In this document: positions 22,723-32,971 of the stretch, piece after piece
Position numbering within the stretch: the first letter of the stretch is position 1
Layout: every line of letters starts with the position of its first letter
DNA from: Lantana camara
Taxonomy: Eukaryota > Streptophyta > Magnoliopsida > Lamiales > Verbenaceae
Assembly (NCBI GenBank): GCA_037501455.1
Contig: CM074856.1
Coordinates: 48,017,001 to 48,081,000 of the forward strand
DNA: 64,000 bases
Reading direction: 5' to 3'
The notes under the pieces: generated by a model
Databases searched by the model: none
What the model saw: only the letters and a program-made list of their open reading frames with translations
Told to the model about the DNA's origin: nothing
Made by a program: the position numbers and the translations under genes

Positions 22723-23766
22723 AATCTTGAAAACTCTGTAAAAACCCACTTCTAGGCTCTATGTACTCTTTGTTTACAAGCGCTATTTATCAAAATGATT
22801 TCTCTACAAGGAAAGGTCTTATATGTTCTCGTTTTTGACAAATGATCCCCCTTGGAAACCTAGGCAACAACCACACATGCCCAAGATGTGCGGATCCCCC
22901 TCTACCGAGTGTAAAATATGTTTAGCAAGCGCCCAAAAACCGTTTAGAGATTCACCCGCTTTGGGAAACTGGACAAGCGCTGAATACAATCCCAAGGCGA
23001 AGAACAAGTCCTATCGGATCGCTCGAAGTCACAAAGCAGCCGCCTGGGAATCACACTTTCGGCTCACGCTCGGATTCTCCAGCACTTGGGAAAGTCTCTC
23101 AACAAACGCATACGCAGGGATGCCCCCAGCAACCACAGGTCACTCTCGAATGAACCCCTCGTGTCCAAACACTTGGGTGGAAACCTTTCAGACAAGTTGT
23201 TATAAGTCTTGACCAGGGCACCCTCGAAGCGTGACCCTCACGCCTACCAAGACTTGGTATACTTCTTAGTGACCAGGGGCCCCTCGCGAAAGTCCCCCTA
23301 GTGTCCACACACTTAGGTGGGGAACTTTTAAACAAGTTTCCTCGTCTTTGCCAAGGGCACCCTCGAAGTGTGACCCTTGAGTCTGCAAAGACGGCAAGAT
23401 TTCTTAAGAAGTGGCCAGTGGCCCCTCGAAGGAAAACACCCCTCGCGCCCTACTTCTGCATAAAAACTTTTAGACAAGTTTTTTACAATTCTTAACCAGG
23501 GTACCCTCAAAATAGGGCCCTCGCATTGGCAATTCTAATATGCCATATTTACTTAGTTTTTCTACTCAATTCTTAACAACAAGAATATGAAGAACAAGCG
23601 CAAAGTAAAGTGCATAAAAAACAAAAGCATTGTAACAAAAGGGAAAATATTCATTCATTCACAAAAAGGAGTTGACGCTCGATATTACAAGATACAAGGG
23701 CACATACGCCCTTGAGAGTTCATTCAAAAACAGGAAAAATTGTAAGTTTGAAAAAGAAGAATACAT
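22723..23766. repeat. Tat spacer with degenerate repeats
   Basis: The non-coding spacer lies between integrase and the antisense gene. From about 23090 to 23520 it has loosely repeated units built on 'CCAGGGYACCCTCGAA...CGACTTTT'-like segments roughly 100-110 bp apart. A similar but better-kept set is at 40255-41000 in the other Tat element. No gene is visible. Confidence 0.5.
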
Positions 23767-26641
23767 TCAAAACAGAGAGAACAGATTAGGCATTCTGGAC
23801 CGGGCCATCTTCCAGATCCACAACCTCGTTTTGGGCTTGGGGAGTGGGCTCTGGGGCTTATGAAATCTGGCATCGGAGGCTGGAGCATTTGAGGGCACAG
23901 TGGCCTCAACCTCCGGAACGGGAGTATTCTCACAGGCCGGTACAGGAATCACAGCGGTAGCTTGACCCTCGAGGGCAGATTCAGTCTCAGCAGCCCTCTC
24001 GTTGTTCCCCTCAGTAGTGGGCCGTTCCTCTGACTGGCGAGCCGCCATGAGCTCATCTTGGAGGATCTCAACCAAATAGTTATATTCGGGCTCGTTCAGG
24101 TTGGTCTCTGGGTCCTCACCCTCCCTCTCAGGAATGGCGCAAAGCTCATCAAACCTCAACCCCATATCCGAGCTTCCCCGTAAAGAAGCTATCGCTAAGC
24201 CTAAGTGAATTAGTTGCTCAATTCCCAAGTTGAAGGCATTCTGAACCTCGTCATAGCAATGCAAAGAGGCGGCAAATACGAACGCCTTGGAGTGACAGAA
24301 TTTGATCAGTGCCTCTTTGTTAGCCCTCTCAATACGCTCGGGAAGGAGTCGTTGGAATTCTTCTTCGCACGTTTTCCTGGTGGCCTCAGTAAATTGCTTC
24401 TCATCCGCGTTGAAAATTTGAACCCATCCATTCACCTCCTCCCTCAGCTTTTTATTGGACTCCTTGGCGTTCGACAATTCCATCAGGTATTTTCTCCGGG
24501 ACTTCTCAGACTTGTCTAAGTCCTTCTTTACCTTGTCATGTTCAGTCTCGAGGGAATCCAACTGGGCTTTCACCTAGTCTAACTCTTCTTGGAGTTGAGC
24601 GGGGTCATTTGAGCGTGACATCTTCTTGTACTTAGCTTTACGCTCAGAGTATATGGTCGATCGCCGTTGGAGGTTCCTGACCCTCGGAAGAACTTGCTGT
24701 ACAAGTTCCAACACTTAGCATTTTTTCAAGAAAAGTAAGGAACATAAAAGGAATGAAAGGAATCCTTACGGAAATAACGGCATGGACGAGATCCTTAGCC
24801 ACCTGCTCCGCACTTTGTGAGTACAGCTGCCTGTGGTCTCCCATGAATTGGACCCTTTTGTAGAGCCCATAGGTGACGTTTCGAGCGAGCGAAAAGGTCG
24901 CTCAGTTGAGTAAGGCCCTTGTTGGGGGGCGAGGGGGAGGGGCGACCAAATGCCTTATCTCCAGCGCGGGCGAAATTCCATAGCTGGTCTTCCTTAGAAG
25001 AAGAAGTATCACCGTCCCCTCGGTCACCCTCGACCACTGCCTTTGCCCATTATCGGAATGGCATCAGACGTCCTCTTCCTCTTACGGGAGTGTTGAGCTT
25101 GGCCCTCTTGAGGCTCTCTTATAACCACGCTCGTACGCGGTCACTGCAGGTTACCTTGTGGGGTGCTTCCTCCCCTCATAACTATTTGGGTCTCGGGGGT
25201 GACCGCCCGGTTTTCCCCTCGACCACGGCCTGTGGTACTGGAACTGGCCCCTTGGTGGCCTCTCCAAGTGTCTCCACGGCCGGCCTCTCGGCCCTGGTTT
25301 TGCCCCTGCTGGTTCTGGGGCGGTTGTTGCTGGTTTTGGGGTTGTTGCTGCCCTTGGTTCTAGCGACCGTTAATGAGGTTGGCCACATTTCTCATTCCTG
25401 CCCTCCCGCCATCAGTATGCTTGCACCTGAAAAGAAAAGAACGAGGGTCAGCGCTCCTTTACAAAGATCAGAAACTACAGGAATAAGTTAGCAACCCTAT
25501 CCAAAGTTAGTTCCCTAGAATCTAACCATTTCTCTCCAGGTTTCGAGCGGGGAAATTTTGGATAAAGTTAGGGTCATTCGTGAGTCCACAGAGGAATAGG
25601 ATTTCCTTGTCATCCATCAATTCTTGGCCTGTATTAGCCAATTCTCGTCTCTCATAGAGGCGGCCAGATTCTGGGCCCAATCCCTGAGGAGAGTAGATTC
25701 TAAGCGGTGCCTCACGAGGGGCCCTTCCCCATATAGGATCCACTCTCGAGGTACCCCAAAATCATCATCCTCAGGAGCCCTCACAAAGAAGAACTTCTCT
25801 TTCCAATCCACGCCATATGATGTTGAAGGAGAGTTAATGAGTTTCAGACCAGATTTGGCTTGGATATAGTAAAAGCCCACCCTCGGAGACGAACGGGACG
25901 AACGGGGCGAGCGTGCGACTTGGAACAGGCATTAAAGTTGTGAAAAGAAGGCCGGTTTCCAGTACATGCCATGAGGATCACGAAGGCATTTAAGAGTGCT
26001 ATGCCGTTAGGCAGTATCTGGGAAGGGCTCAAGTTTAAATTGTTGAGGATACTGGCTACGGGAACAGGGATGGGGAATCTTAAACCCCCAAATGTTACAG
26101 CATCCATGAAGACCGCTATTTTCCCCGGAGGGGGGTAGGAATCCCGCATCTAAACCGCTCGTCCCAGTATCTTGGGGCCTTCATGGATACTAATTCCCCC
26201 ATGGTTAGCATGTCGGGGGTCTCGTCCGGGGTTCTCTCGGTAGCTTGTAAGCCTGAGCCCTCACCCTTCGTTGGCTTTCTTGGATTTTTTAGATCTCTTC
26301 CTACGTTTAACGGGGGGCTCTTCTGATGGCCCAGCAACTTCCTCCTCGAGGGCTGGAGGGAGAATGGCTACCGTTACTGTATGGCGATGAGGATGAGTGG
26401 CGCTCTGGGTTAAAGGCAATTGCCTCTCCGCCTCCAACACTAAGTCCATTTCTTCAAAAAGGTGGTCAACACCACCCGAATTCCTCTCCCCCGTGGCGGA
26501 TACAGCAGCATCTAAGTCTTCTTCTCTGGAATCCCCAAATATGTCCTCCACCGTATTGTGGAGCGGGGTAGGATTCTGAGAACTAGAACTTGCGGATTCT
26601 TCTAGTTGACGAACGAATTCTTCTACATGGTCCCCTGACAT
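23767..26641 (-). pseudogene. Antisense extra gene (aORF) of Tat element 1
   Basis: Encoded opposite to pol, between integrase and 3' LTR. It starts at ATG 26641 (MSGDHVEEFVRQLEESASSS), with Ser-rich and basic (KRRKRSKKSKK) stretches. Next comes a region resembling the 'putative gypsy type transposon' domain (about 26149-25617: FGGLRFPIPVPVASILNNLN, PSQILPNGIALLNAFVI, YGVDWKEKFFFVRAPED). An acceptor-like TTTTCTTTTCAG lies near 25432. A Gln/Pro-rich piece and a short intron (24697-24771, GTAAGG...CAG) follow. The final exon has a coiled coil and a conserved block (RKTCEEEFQRLLPE, ALIKFCHSKAF) and ends at 23767. Several shifts and stops break it. Tat-lineage elements are known to carry extra, sometimes antisense, ORFs in this place; the function is unknown. 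Confidence 0.7.
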
Positions 26642-26942
26642 TTTGTTCTCAGAATGGGGGGTGAAAGGAAGGTATGAGATGGAGATAGTGATCGGAAAAG
26701 GAAGGGAACCTAATGTTCTAAAGGTTAGCAAGTCAAAAGTCAAAGAATAAGCAAAACAAGAAATTACCTAAGAAGTTTTAAAAGCTTGAAAGAGATAAAA
26801 AACTCTCTGCAAGAAGCTCTGAAAGTTTGAAGAATTTCGAAATGCTCTGGAGATTTTACGTATTTTCTGAAAGTTTGAAGAATTTCGAAATGCTCTGGAG
26901 ATTTTGCGAATACGTAAAATTGGAAGAAGATGTGAGATTCCC

Positions 26943-26950
26943 TATTTATA
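26943..26950 (-). promoter_or_regulatory. TATA box of the antisense gene, element 1
   Basis: TATAAATA on the minus strand about 300 bp before the ATG at 26641, followed by a leader with two near-identical copies of 'GAAAGTTTGAAGAATTTCGA' (26819-26894 region). It is conserved in the other element. Confidence 0.6.
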
Positions 26951-27254
26951 GGGAGGGAAGTTGGTATGATTTTGGGGTAATTAATTCAAAAGAGCAATCA
27001 TTTCCCACCTAGGTAACGACCCACTTTTGGGAACCATTACCCACATCCCGAGGTTCACATACCATTTCTTGGAAAGTCACACCCACTCGCCCATCAGCAT
27101 TTAATGCGGGATGCTTCGAGCGGTTAGTAGAAAGTGACCGCATTAAATGCTTTTTCAGAATGAAGAACTCGAGTGCAAGGTCCAGACCACCATGACGTAC
27201 CCTCACGATTTGGAAGAATTTGAAATTCTATAGTTCTCATCACTAAGGACTACA

Positions 27255-28147
27255 GAATTGGGGGGCAAAATGATGAGGTGAAAACACGCCCGGCTATCGT
27301 TTTGACACGTGGCTTGCATCCTTAGCCCTTGTTCTGACATGTGGCTTGCATTCTTGGCCCTTGTTCTGACACGTGGCTCTATTAACAATGGACGAATGGC
27401 AACTTGGTCTCCACGCAAACCGCCTTCGAGCCTCACTTCCCTCTTTCCTAAAGCCCACCTTGCAGATAGAAGCAACCCTCGAGCGTGAGTTAGGTTTATC
27501 CTCAAAGCATCCGCACGCACTCGCGCTCGGAAGACCCTTCTCATAAGGGTTATTAAGGGAATACTCCCCTTGTGACTCTCAAGGCCTTGGCCCCAGTTCC
27601 ACCCGGACTTACCAACCTCTTAGGCTCATGATGGAACACGAGCGTGCTCCTAACCCTCGTTGACAATCCACAAAACGGCTCTCTGACATGCGGTACATAC
27701 CCGCGTACCTGCCACTGTTGCCCGCACCAATTTTTCTCCAGCTTTTGCAGAAGATTCCTCCTACGTTTCTTCTCATTGCGCCACGTGTTAGGGCAACATT
27801 AGGCCAAGACCACAAGGTATAAATTACCAAAGGGTCCTCGACCCTCAACTATAAATAAGGGACTTCATCCCTTCCACTGCAAGAAATCCATTATTACTGA
27901 AACTCTGCAATTACTTCTTGGTTTCATCTTCTTCAGATCATCATCTGACTTGAGCATCGGAGAGCCAAACTGGGTATCACCCCTAGTTCCCCCAGCTTGG
28001 CCATCTGACCTCTGTTTTCTGGTGTTTGTCCTAGCAGGTTGAGCCCACCTTTTTCAGGCGAGATTCCCTAGAGTTTTCTCCCCAGTTTCCCCACATCAAA
28101 CAAATTGAAAGTGATCAGAATCTGACCTCCCATATTGAGACCCATCA
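27255..28147 (+). repeat. Polypurine tract and 3' LTR of Tat element 1
   Basis: The purine tract GAATTGGGGGGCAAAA (27255-27270) is followed by the LTR TGATGAGGTG... to ...GACCCATCA (27271-28147, 877 bp). A TATAAATA at 27850-27857 precedes AGGGACTTCATCCC and is the likely LTR promoter. Repeated TGACACGTGGC G-box-like motifs lie at 27302, 27335 (TGACATGTGGC) and 27368. Confidence 0.82.
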
Positions 28148-29636
28148 CAAATAATATTGATTGAATTAAATTTATAAAACTGATCTTGATTTATATTATT
28201 ACAATCAATTCATTTATCCAAAAAGTTTAAAATGATAAATTGATTTTACCTCATGCATTAAATAAGTTTTATGTTCACATTATATGTGATTATTTTTTTA
28301 ATTTAAAATATTTAGAAGAAAATTTATAAGTTGATTATTATACATATAATCTTTTTGTCGTCGAAAAAGATAGATTCATGTCACTTTAAAAAGTGAGTCA
28401 TATTGGTTTATGTACTTCATTGTTATTAATTAGTTCATAGAAATAATGTTTCTAACTTAAATATTGTTTAATAAATAAATGATGTAATGTTTAATAATAT
28501 GGAATAATATGTATAACATTATATAACATTTGAAATATATACATAAACACACATATACCTATACATGCACACACACAATATTTGTATTACATAATAAAAC
28601 AAAATTGACTTTTACACCATATCGTCTTTAGTTGAAGAAGAAATTATTAATTTAAATATCATTCATTTTAAATTTTATATATATTAAAACTATTTGTGTG
28701 AAAATTATGTGATATTCCTATATATTTATTAAAATAAATAATTATAAATTCTTATCATTTCCAAAAAGTTATGAAATACTCGGTGCATGTTAATTTCAAT
28801 CAATAATTGCTTGAACATTAGTTTATTCAAAAATAAAAATGTTATTTAAGAAATAAAAATTTAATTATACAAGAATATATTAAAATTAACAAATATTTTG
28901 GTCAAGTAACAAATATATATATTATACATTAAATTTACCACCATTATATTGATGCTTATTATGTCAAACACTAAAATATTATAAAGTGTTATTGATTATA
29001 TATCTTATGATAAATGCACATATATGCATATTTACCTATATTTTTAAAGATGTGATACAATTAAATAAATAAATCTAGTTTTCATTTTATGTTTTATTAA
29101 AATTTAAATCAAATATATAATGACTTTGCACGGGGCAAAATAGATAGTAACTCTATTATTCATATAACTCAAAGATTATATTTAGGTTGGATAAGTTTAA
29201 GGTTTTTGAATTATTACATATGTAAATGTCTATTTTATTCTATCTTAATTCGATAATTCAAATTAATTTTATTTTATTTTATTCTAACTATATATTAAAT
29301 TTGCAATTGTTGTAATGAAGGAATTGATGTTTTGTATATAAAATATTATAAATTTTTATCGAGTATCTCATGCTAAATGCATAAATTTATCTATCTTAAT
29401 GTAATATCTAACTCTTTAAATATATAAAAAAAAAAAAAATGAATAAACAAATTTTAATTTAATTTGATTTTTTTTTAAATTTTAAAGTAAATATATAATA
29501 ATTTTTTATGTGACACAATAAAACATAATTAGTTTGTTTATATATATCAATATGAAATTTAATTTGAATAATTTTAAGATTTCTTAATAATTCTAATGTT
29601 TCCGAGCAATTACACATAAATGTCATTTTCATTTTA
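28148..29636. other. AT-rich intergenic DNA
   Basis: Very AT-rich sequence with no ORF or RNA gene that I can support. It is the insertion site of the solo LTR that follows. Confidence 0.5.
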
Positions 29637-29641
29637 ACTGG

Positions 29642-30467
29642 TGATGGGGTCTAATCCGAGGTGGTAAACTCCACCACTTTAGAATTTGTTTATAAGGGAA
29701 AACAGAGATGGTAAGTTCTGGCGATGTTCGCCGGAAATGATGGGGTTCTACCTACTAAGAACAAACACAAAAGGGTCAGAAGGCCAAGCTGGGGGAACTG
29801 GGGGTGGTACCCAGTTTGGCTCTCCGACGCTCAAGTCAGATGGTGAAGAAGATGGCGAAGTATGAAACCGAGCTCAAGTAATGGAAGCTTGCTTACAGAG
29901 CATGTGGGAGATCTGCCTATTTATAGCTGAGGGTCAAGACCCTTTTGGTAATTGCAACTGTGTGGTCCTGCATTAATGTCGCCCTAGACACGTGGTGCAA
30001 TGAGGAGTCTCTGAAAAGGATCTCCTACAAAATCCTGTGAAAAGGTTGGTGGCGGCAACAGCGGCAGGTGTGCGGGCATGTAATGTGTGTCAGAGAGCCT
30101 TTTTGGGTTGTACCGAGGGCTATGCACGCTTGGGGTTTAGTTGGGGGCTTTATAGGCTAGCTTGGTCCGAGGGGATGCTTGGGCCAAAAGTATGATCTTG
30201 AAGAGTAGCTTTACTCTTGTGACGTCAGGGGGTCCTTTCGAGCGTCAATTTAGGAACAGTCCAGAGGGTAGAGGGACGCTCGTATTTGGAGTCTAGTTCC
30301 TTCGCTCAGGAGGACCTAGGTCCCTTAGGAAACTGGGGGCGATCATTTCCTCGAAGGGAATGGCCCAGCGTGAGGGATGGTTTGGAGCGCTCTTGAAGCG
30401 CCACGTTGCGAGGTGGAGGTTGGGCCACGTGGCACTTACATGGCTCGAGCGTATTTTAGCCTCATCA
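29642..30467 (-). mobile_element. Tat-family solo LTR, 826 bp (TSD ACTGG)
   Basis: It begins TGATGGGGTC and ends TTTAGCCTCATCA, with the same terminal sequence, TATA region (CTATTTATAGCTGAGGGTC) and order of blocks as the LTRs at 35860 and 47501, but more diverged. A perfect 5-bp duplication ACTGG flanks it (29637-29641, 30468-30472). No internal region is present, so it is a solo LTR in minus orientation. Confidence 0.85.
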
Positions 30468-30797
30468 ACTGGATTTAATTTAATATTTTTCCCTAACTAT
30501 AAATTAAATTTGTAACTATTATATATAATAGAAAATTTAATGTTCAGCATGTCAAAAATTGAAAAATTATATTAATTGTCTCATGTTGAATGCAACCTGT
30601 TTCTTCAATCTCCAGAGTCCAACCATCACCAAGCTTCTCTAGTCCATGAGAAAAATCCGCTGGTGACATTCACGTTCATCTGGATTCGTAGAAATCCCAC
30701 CCATGGTCTCCAATCTCGCCTTACTTTTTAGCTTTCTCGAGTGTATGATTGCTAATGCAGGTCCTCCATGAATCGACAACCAACCCATCGTCAATAT

Positions 30798-31567
30798 TGT
30801 TGAATATATGCCTTGTATAGATATATAATAATTAATTGTTGGAGAATTAATTAATATACAAAGGCATATGAAGAGTTGTTTGGAAAATTGTGCATTGGTT
30901 AATTGTCCCACATTGGAAGAATAACATCAAGTAGACAGTTTTATATATTAAAATGTTATGTATGTTATTAAATTGTGGAACTCAAGAGTGGACTGATGGG
31001 CTCACATGTGGTGTGGTGCACCACCTGCGCCTACGCCTACGCCCGGGCTCAGGCTTGGGACCGGGGCCGGGCATGGGCGAAGGGGGCGTTTGATGCCGCT
31101 CTTTGCTCGTGCGCATCGTCGTTAGGAGCTTGGAGCCTCGCCTCCGAGCCCAGAGCCTTTCTTTTTGAGCCAGAGCCAGCCTGACTCAGTCCAAGATTCA
31201 AACTTCAAACTAATGTCCAAATACATCCAAATTAAATCCGTTCTCCGTCCAAGATTCAAACTTCAAACCAATGTCTAGATACATCCAAATTAAATCTGTT
31301 GGCATTGTAACAGCTTAATAGTGGGCATTAAATGGGTTGAATTTGAGAGCAATATATAGCTCCTTCCCCACACCTGAAAAAATACAACAAAACTCACCTG
31401 AATTTCTAGCAAATTGCTATTGTTTGAAATATTCTTCAGCTTGACATATATCCTAAAAGTAAATCATCTACAACCTTTAGCAAAACTCAGAGCAGTTAGG
31501 AGCGTTTGACGCTTGAAGGACATTTATCACCCATATCATTCTGATTCCATTCCCACATTTGTCAGCA
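30798..31567 (+). mobile_element. Probable solo LTR, 770 bp (TSD AATAT)
   Basis: It starts TGTTGAATATATGCC and ends CATTTGTCAGCA, flanked by AATAT at 30793-30797 and 31568-31572. It carries a GC-rich patch (about 31015-31150) unlike the surrounding AT-rich DNA and an AATATATAGCTCC TATA-like site near 31351. Because AATAT is a weak duplication in AT-rich DNA, the boundaries are provisional. It is non-coding; the GC-rich patch gives a spurious ORF at 30975-31184. Confidence 0.5.
31191..31300. repeat. 58-bp tandem repeat inside the LTR
   Basis: Two copies of CCAAGATTCAAACTTCAAAC followed by AATGTC...ACATCCAAATTAAATC, at 31191-31248 and 31249-31300, differ at a few bases. They lie just upstream of the TATA-like site and may be promoter repeats. 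Confidence 0.7.
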
Positions 31568-31572
31568 AATAT

Positions 31573-32971
31573 GATAGTTCTACAAATAAAATGTGGTTTC
31601 ATATAAAAAATTAATTTAAGAATAATATATAAGTAATAAAATAAAAATTATTTATTAATTATTTTAGTATATTAAGCCACATAAGGTGGGAGTGGAAAAA
31701 TATTTTGTTATTGTTTTAAAATAAAATTATTGATTATTATTCTATTTTAGTTTCATTTATATAATTTTTTAATATATATGTCTAGTTGGGTATTTTAAAA
31801 ACTAAAATAAAAAATTACTTAAAAAAATACAAAGGATAGTAAAATATAATCAAAATGGATGTCATATCATAGCTTATGCACTTTTAAATTGAACAAAATA
31901 AATTTTAATTTTGAAAAACTTACTAATTTGTTGAAAAGTTTGGTTAAAAATATAAGTGATTTTATAAAAATAAAATATTAATAAAGAGAAGGTGGAGTTA
32001 TTGCACATATAATTTAAAATTATATAAAAGGGTGATGTTTTCTCAAAAAAATACAGATTTATTAAAAAAATCATATAGTACGATCTTATACCGCTCGACC
32101 TCATGTGAGGTTGGTACAGACTGAATTTTTTTTAGACACCTCTAAGATTTTAATTAGAAGAAAAAAAAATTTAATAAACGCCAACAGCTTTCAATTGGAA
32201 ATTGTTATTGTTGGAGTTGAATAGTAAGAAAAGTTCAAAACTAAGCAGTACACAAAATAAAAAATACCATTTTAATACAACATAATACCAGTCTACCAGA
32301 CTACCACGACAATCGTTATCCCTGGAGATCTGATCTATCTGTGTGAAAGTTCCTCAATAATAAAAAAAATAATTATATCTAACTACCTACATTTAGACTT
32401 AATTAAAATACAGTTCATTTCGATTGAGAAATTACATTTTAATTTCTAATAATTGAGAATCATTTGTAGTTGCTGATGTCCGCTAAGGTTTCGTTATGTC
32501 ATTTCAAAAATATCTCCGTTTTTTTAATTTGAATGGTGACTCCACTTATTGTATTGTTAAATTCATAAGTTGTAGGGATCATTTTGTTTATATTTGTAAA
32601 CTTTATAAATGATTTTGTAATTTAGCCATATATTCAATGTAATACTCATATAAACCGTTAGGGGTATAAGTTTACTTTTACATATTTAGTTGGAGACCTC
32701 AAACCAAACAAGATTTATAGGGACTAAAATATAATTTTTCAATCTAAATAAATAACATTATAACTAAGAATGTTGGATAAATTTAAATAACCTTGTAAAA
32801 AATACGACATAACCCTAGCAAAGCACGTCACCCGAGAGATCTATGGGTTCGTCCATAATTTCTGGGATTCCATGGACATCTTTTTATAAATGCACAAAAT
32901 CTCGAACATAGTTATGCTAAATTATTGCCTAATAATCTTCAATATGTTTCAATGACCCAGAGAGAGAGTCA
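31573..32971. other. AT-rich DNA downstream of the P450 gene
   Basis: No gene seen. It contains the presumed 3' end of the CYP72A transcript near its right side; no clear polyadenylation signal can be singled out. Confidence 0.4.

Larger units (their letters stand above)
13983..28147. mobile_element. Rearranged Tat-type Ty3/gypsy element with inverted LTRs
   Basis: This 14.2-kb unit is bounded at both ends by TGATGGGTCTCAATATGGGA (plus strand at the left, minus strand at the right). The left 1.95 kb (13983-15927) is an inverted copy, over 90% identical by eye, of the right end (about 26200-28147). Between them lie plus-strand pol sequence (from mid-RT), a nested solo LTR, and a complete minus-strand extra gene. 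The 5' LTR, primer-binding site, gag, protease and start of RT are missing, replaced by the inverted 3' end. Flanking pentamers CTATT and CAAAT do not match, so there is no ordinary target duplication. Confidence 0.8.

Noticed and set aside
24919..25491. 190-aa plus-strand ORF
   Set aside because: Shadow of the minus-strand antisense gene's Gln/Pro-rich exon.
13978..28152. CTATT/CAAAT as the target duplication of Tat element 1
   Set aside because: Only three of five bases agree, no better than expected by chance in AT-rich DNA.
30639..30911. 90-aa minus ORF
   Set aside because: Crosses the probable LTR boundary at 30798 and has no recognisable motif.
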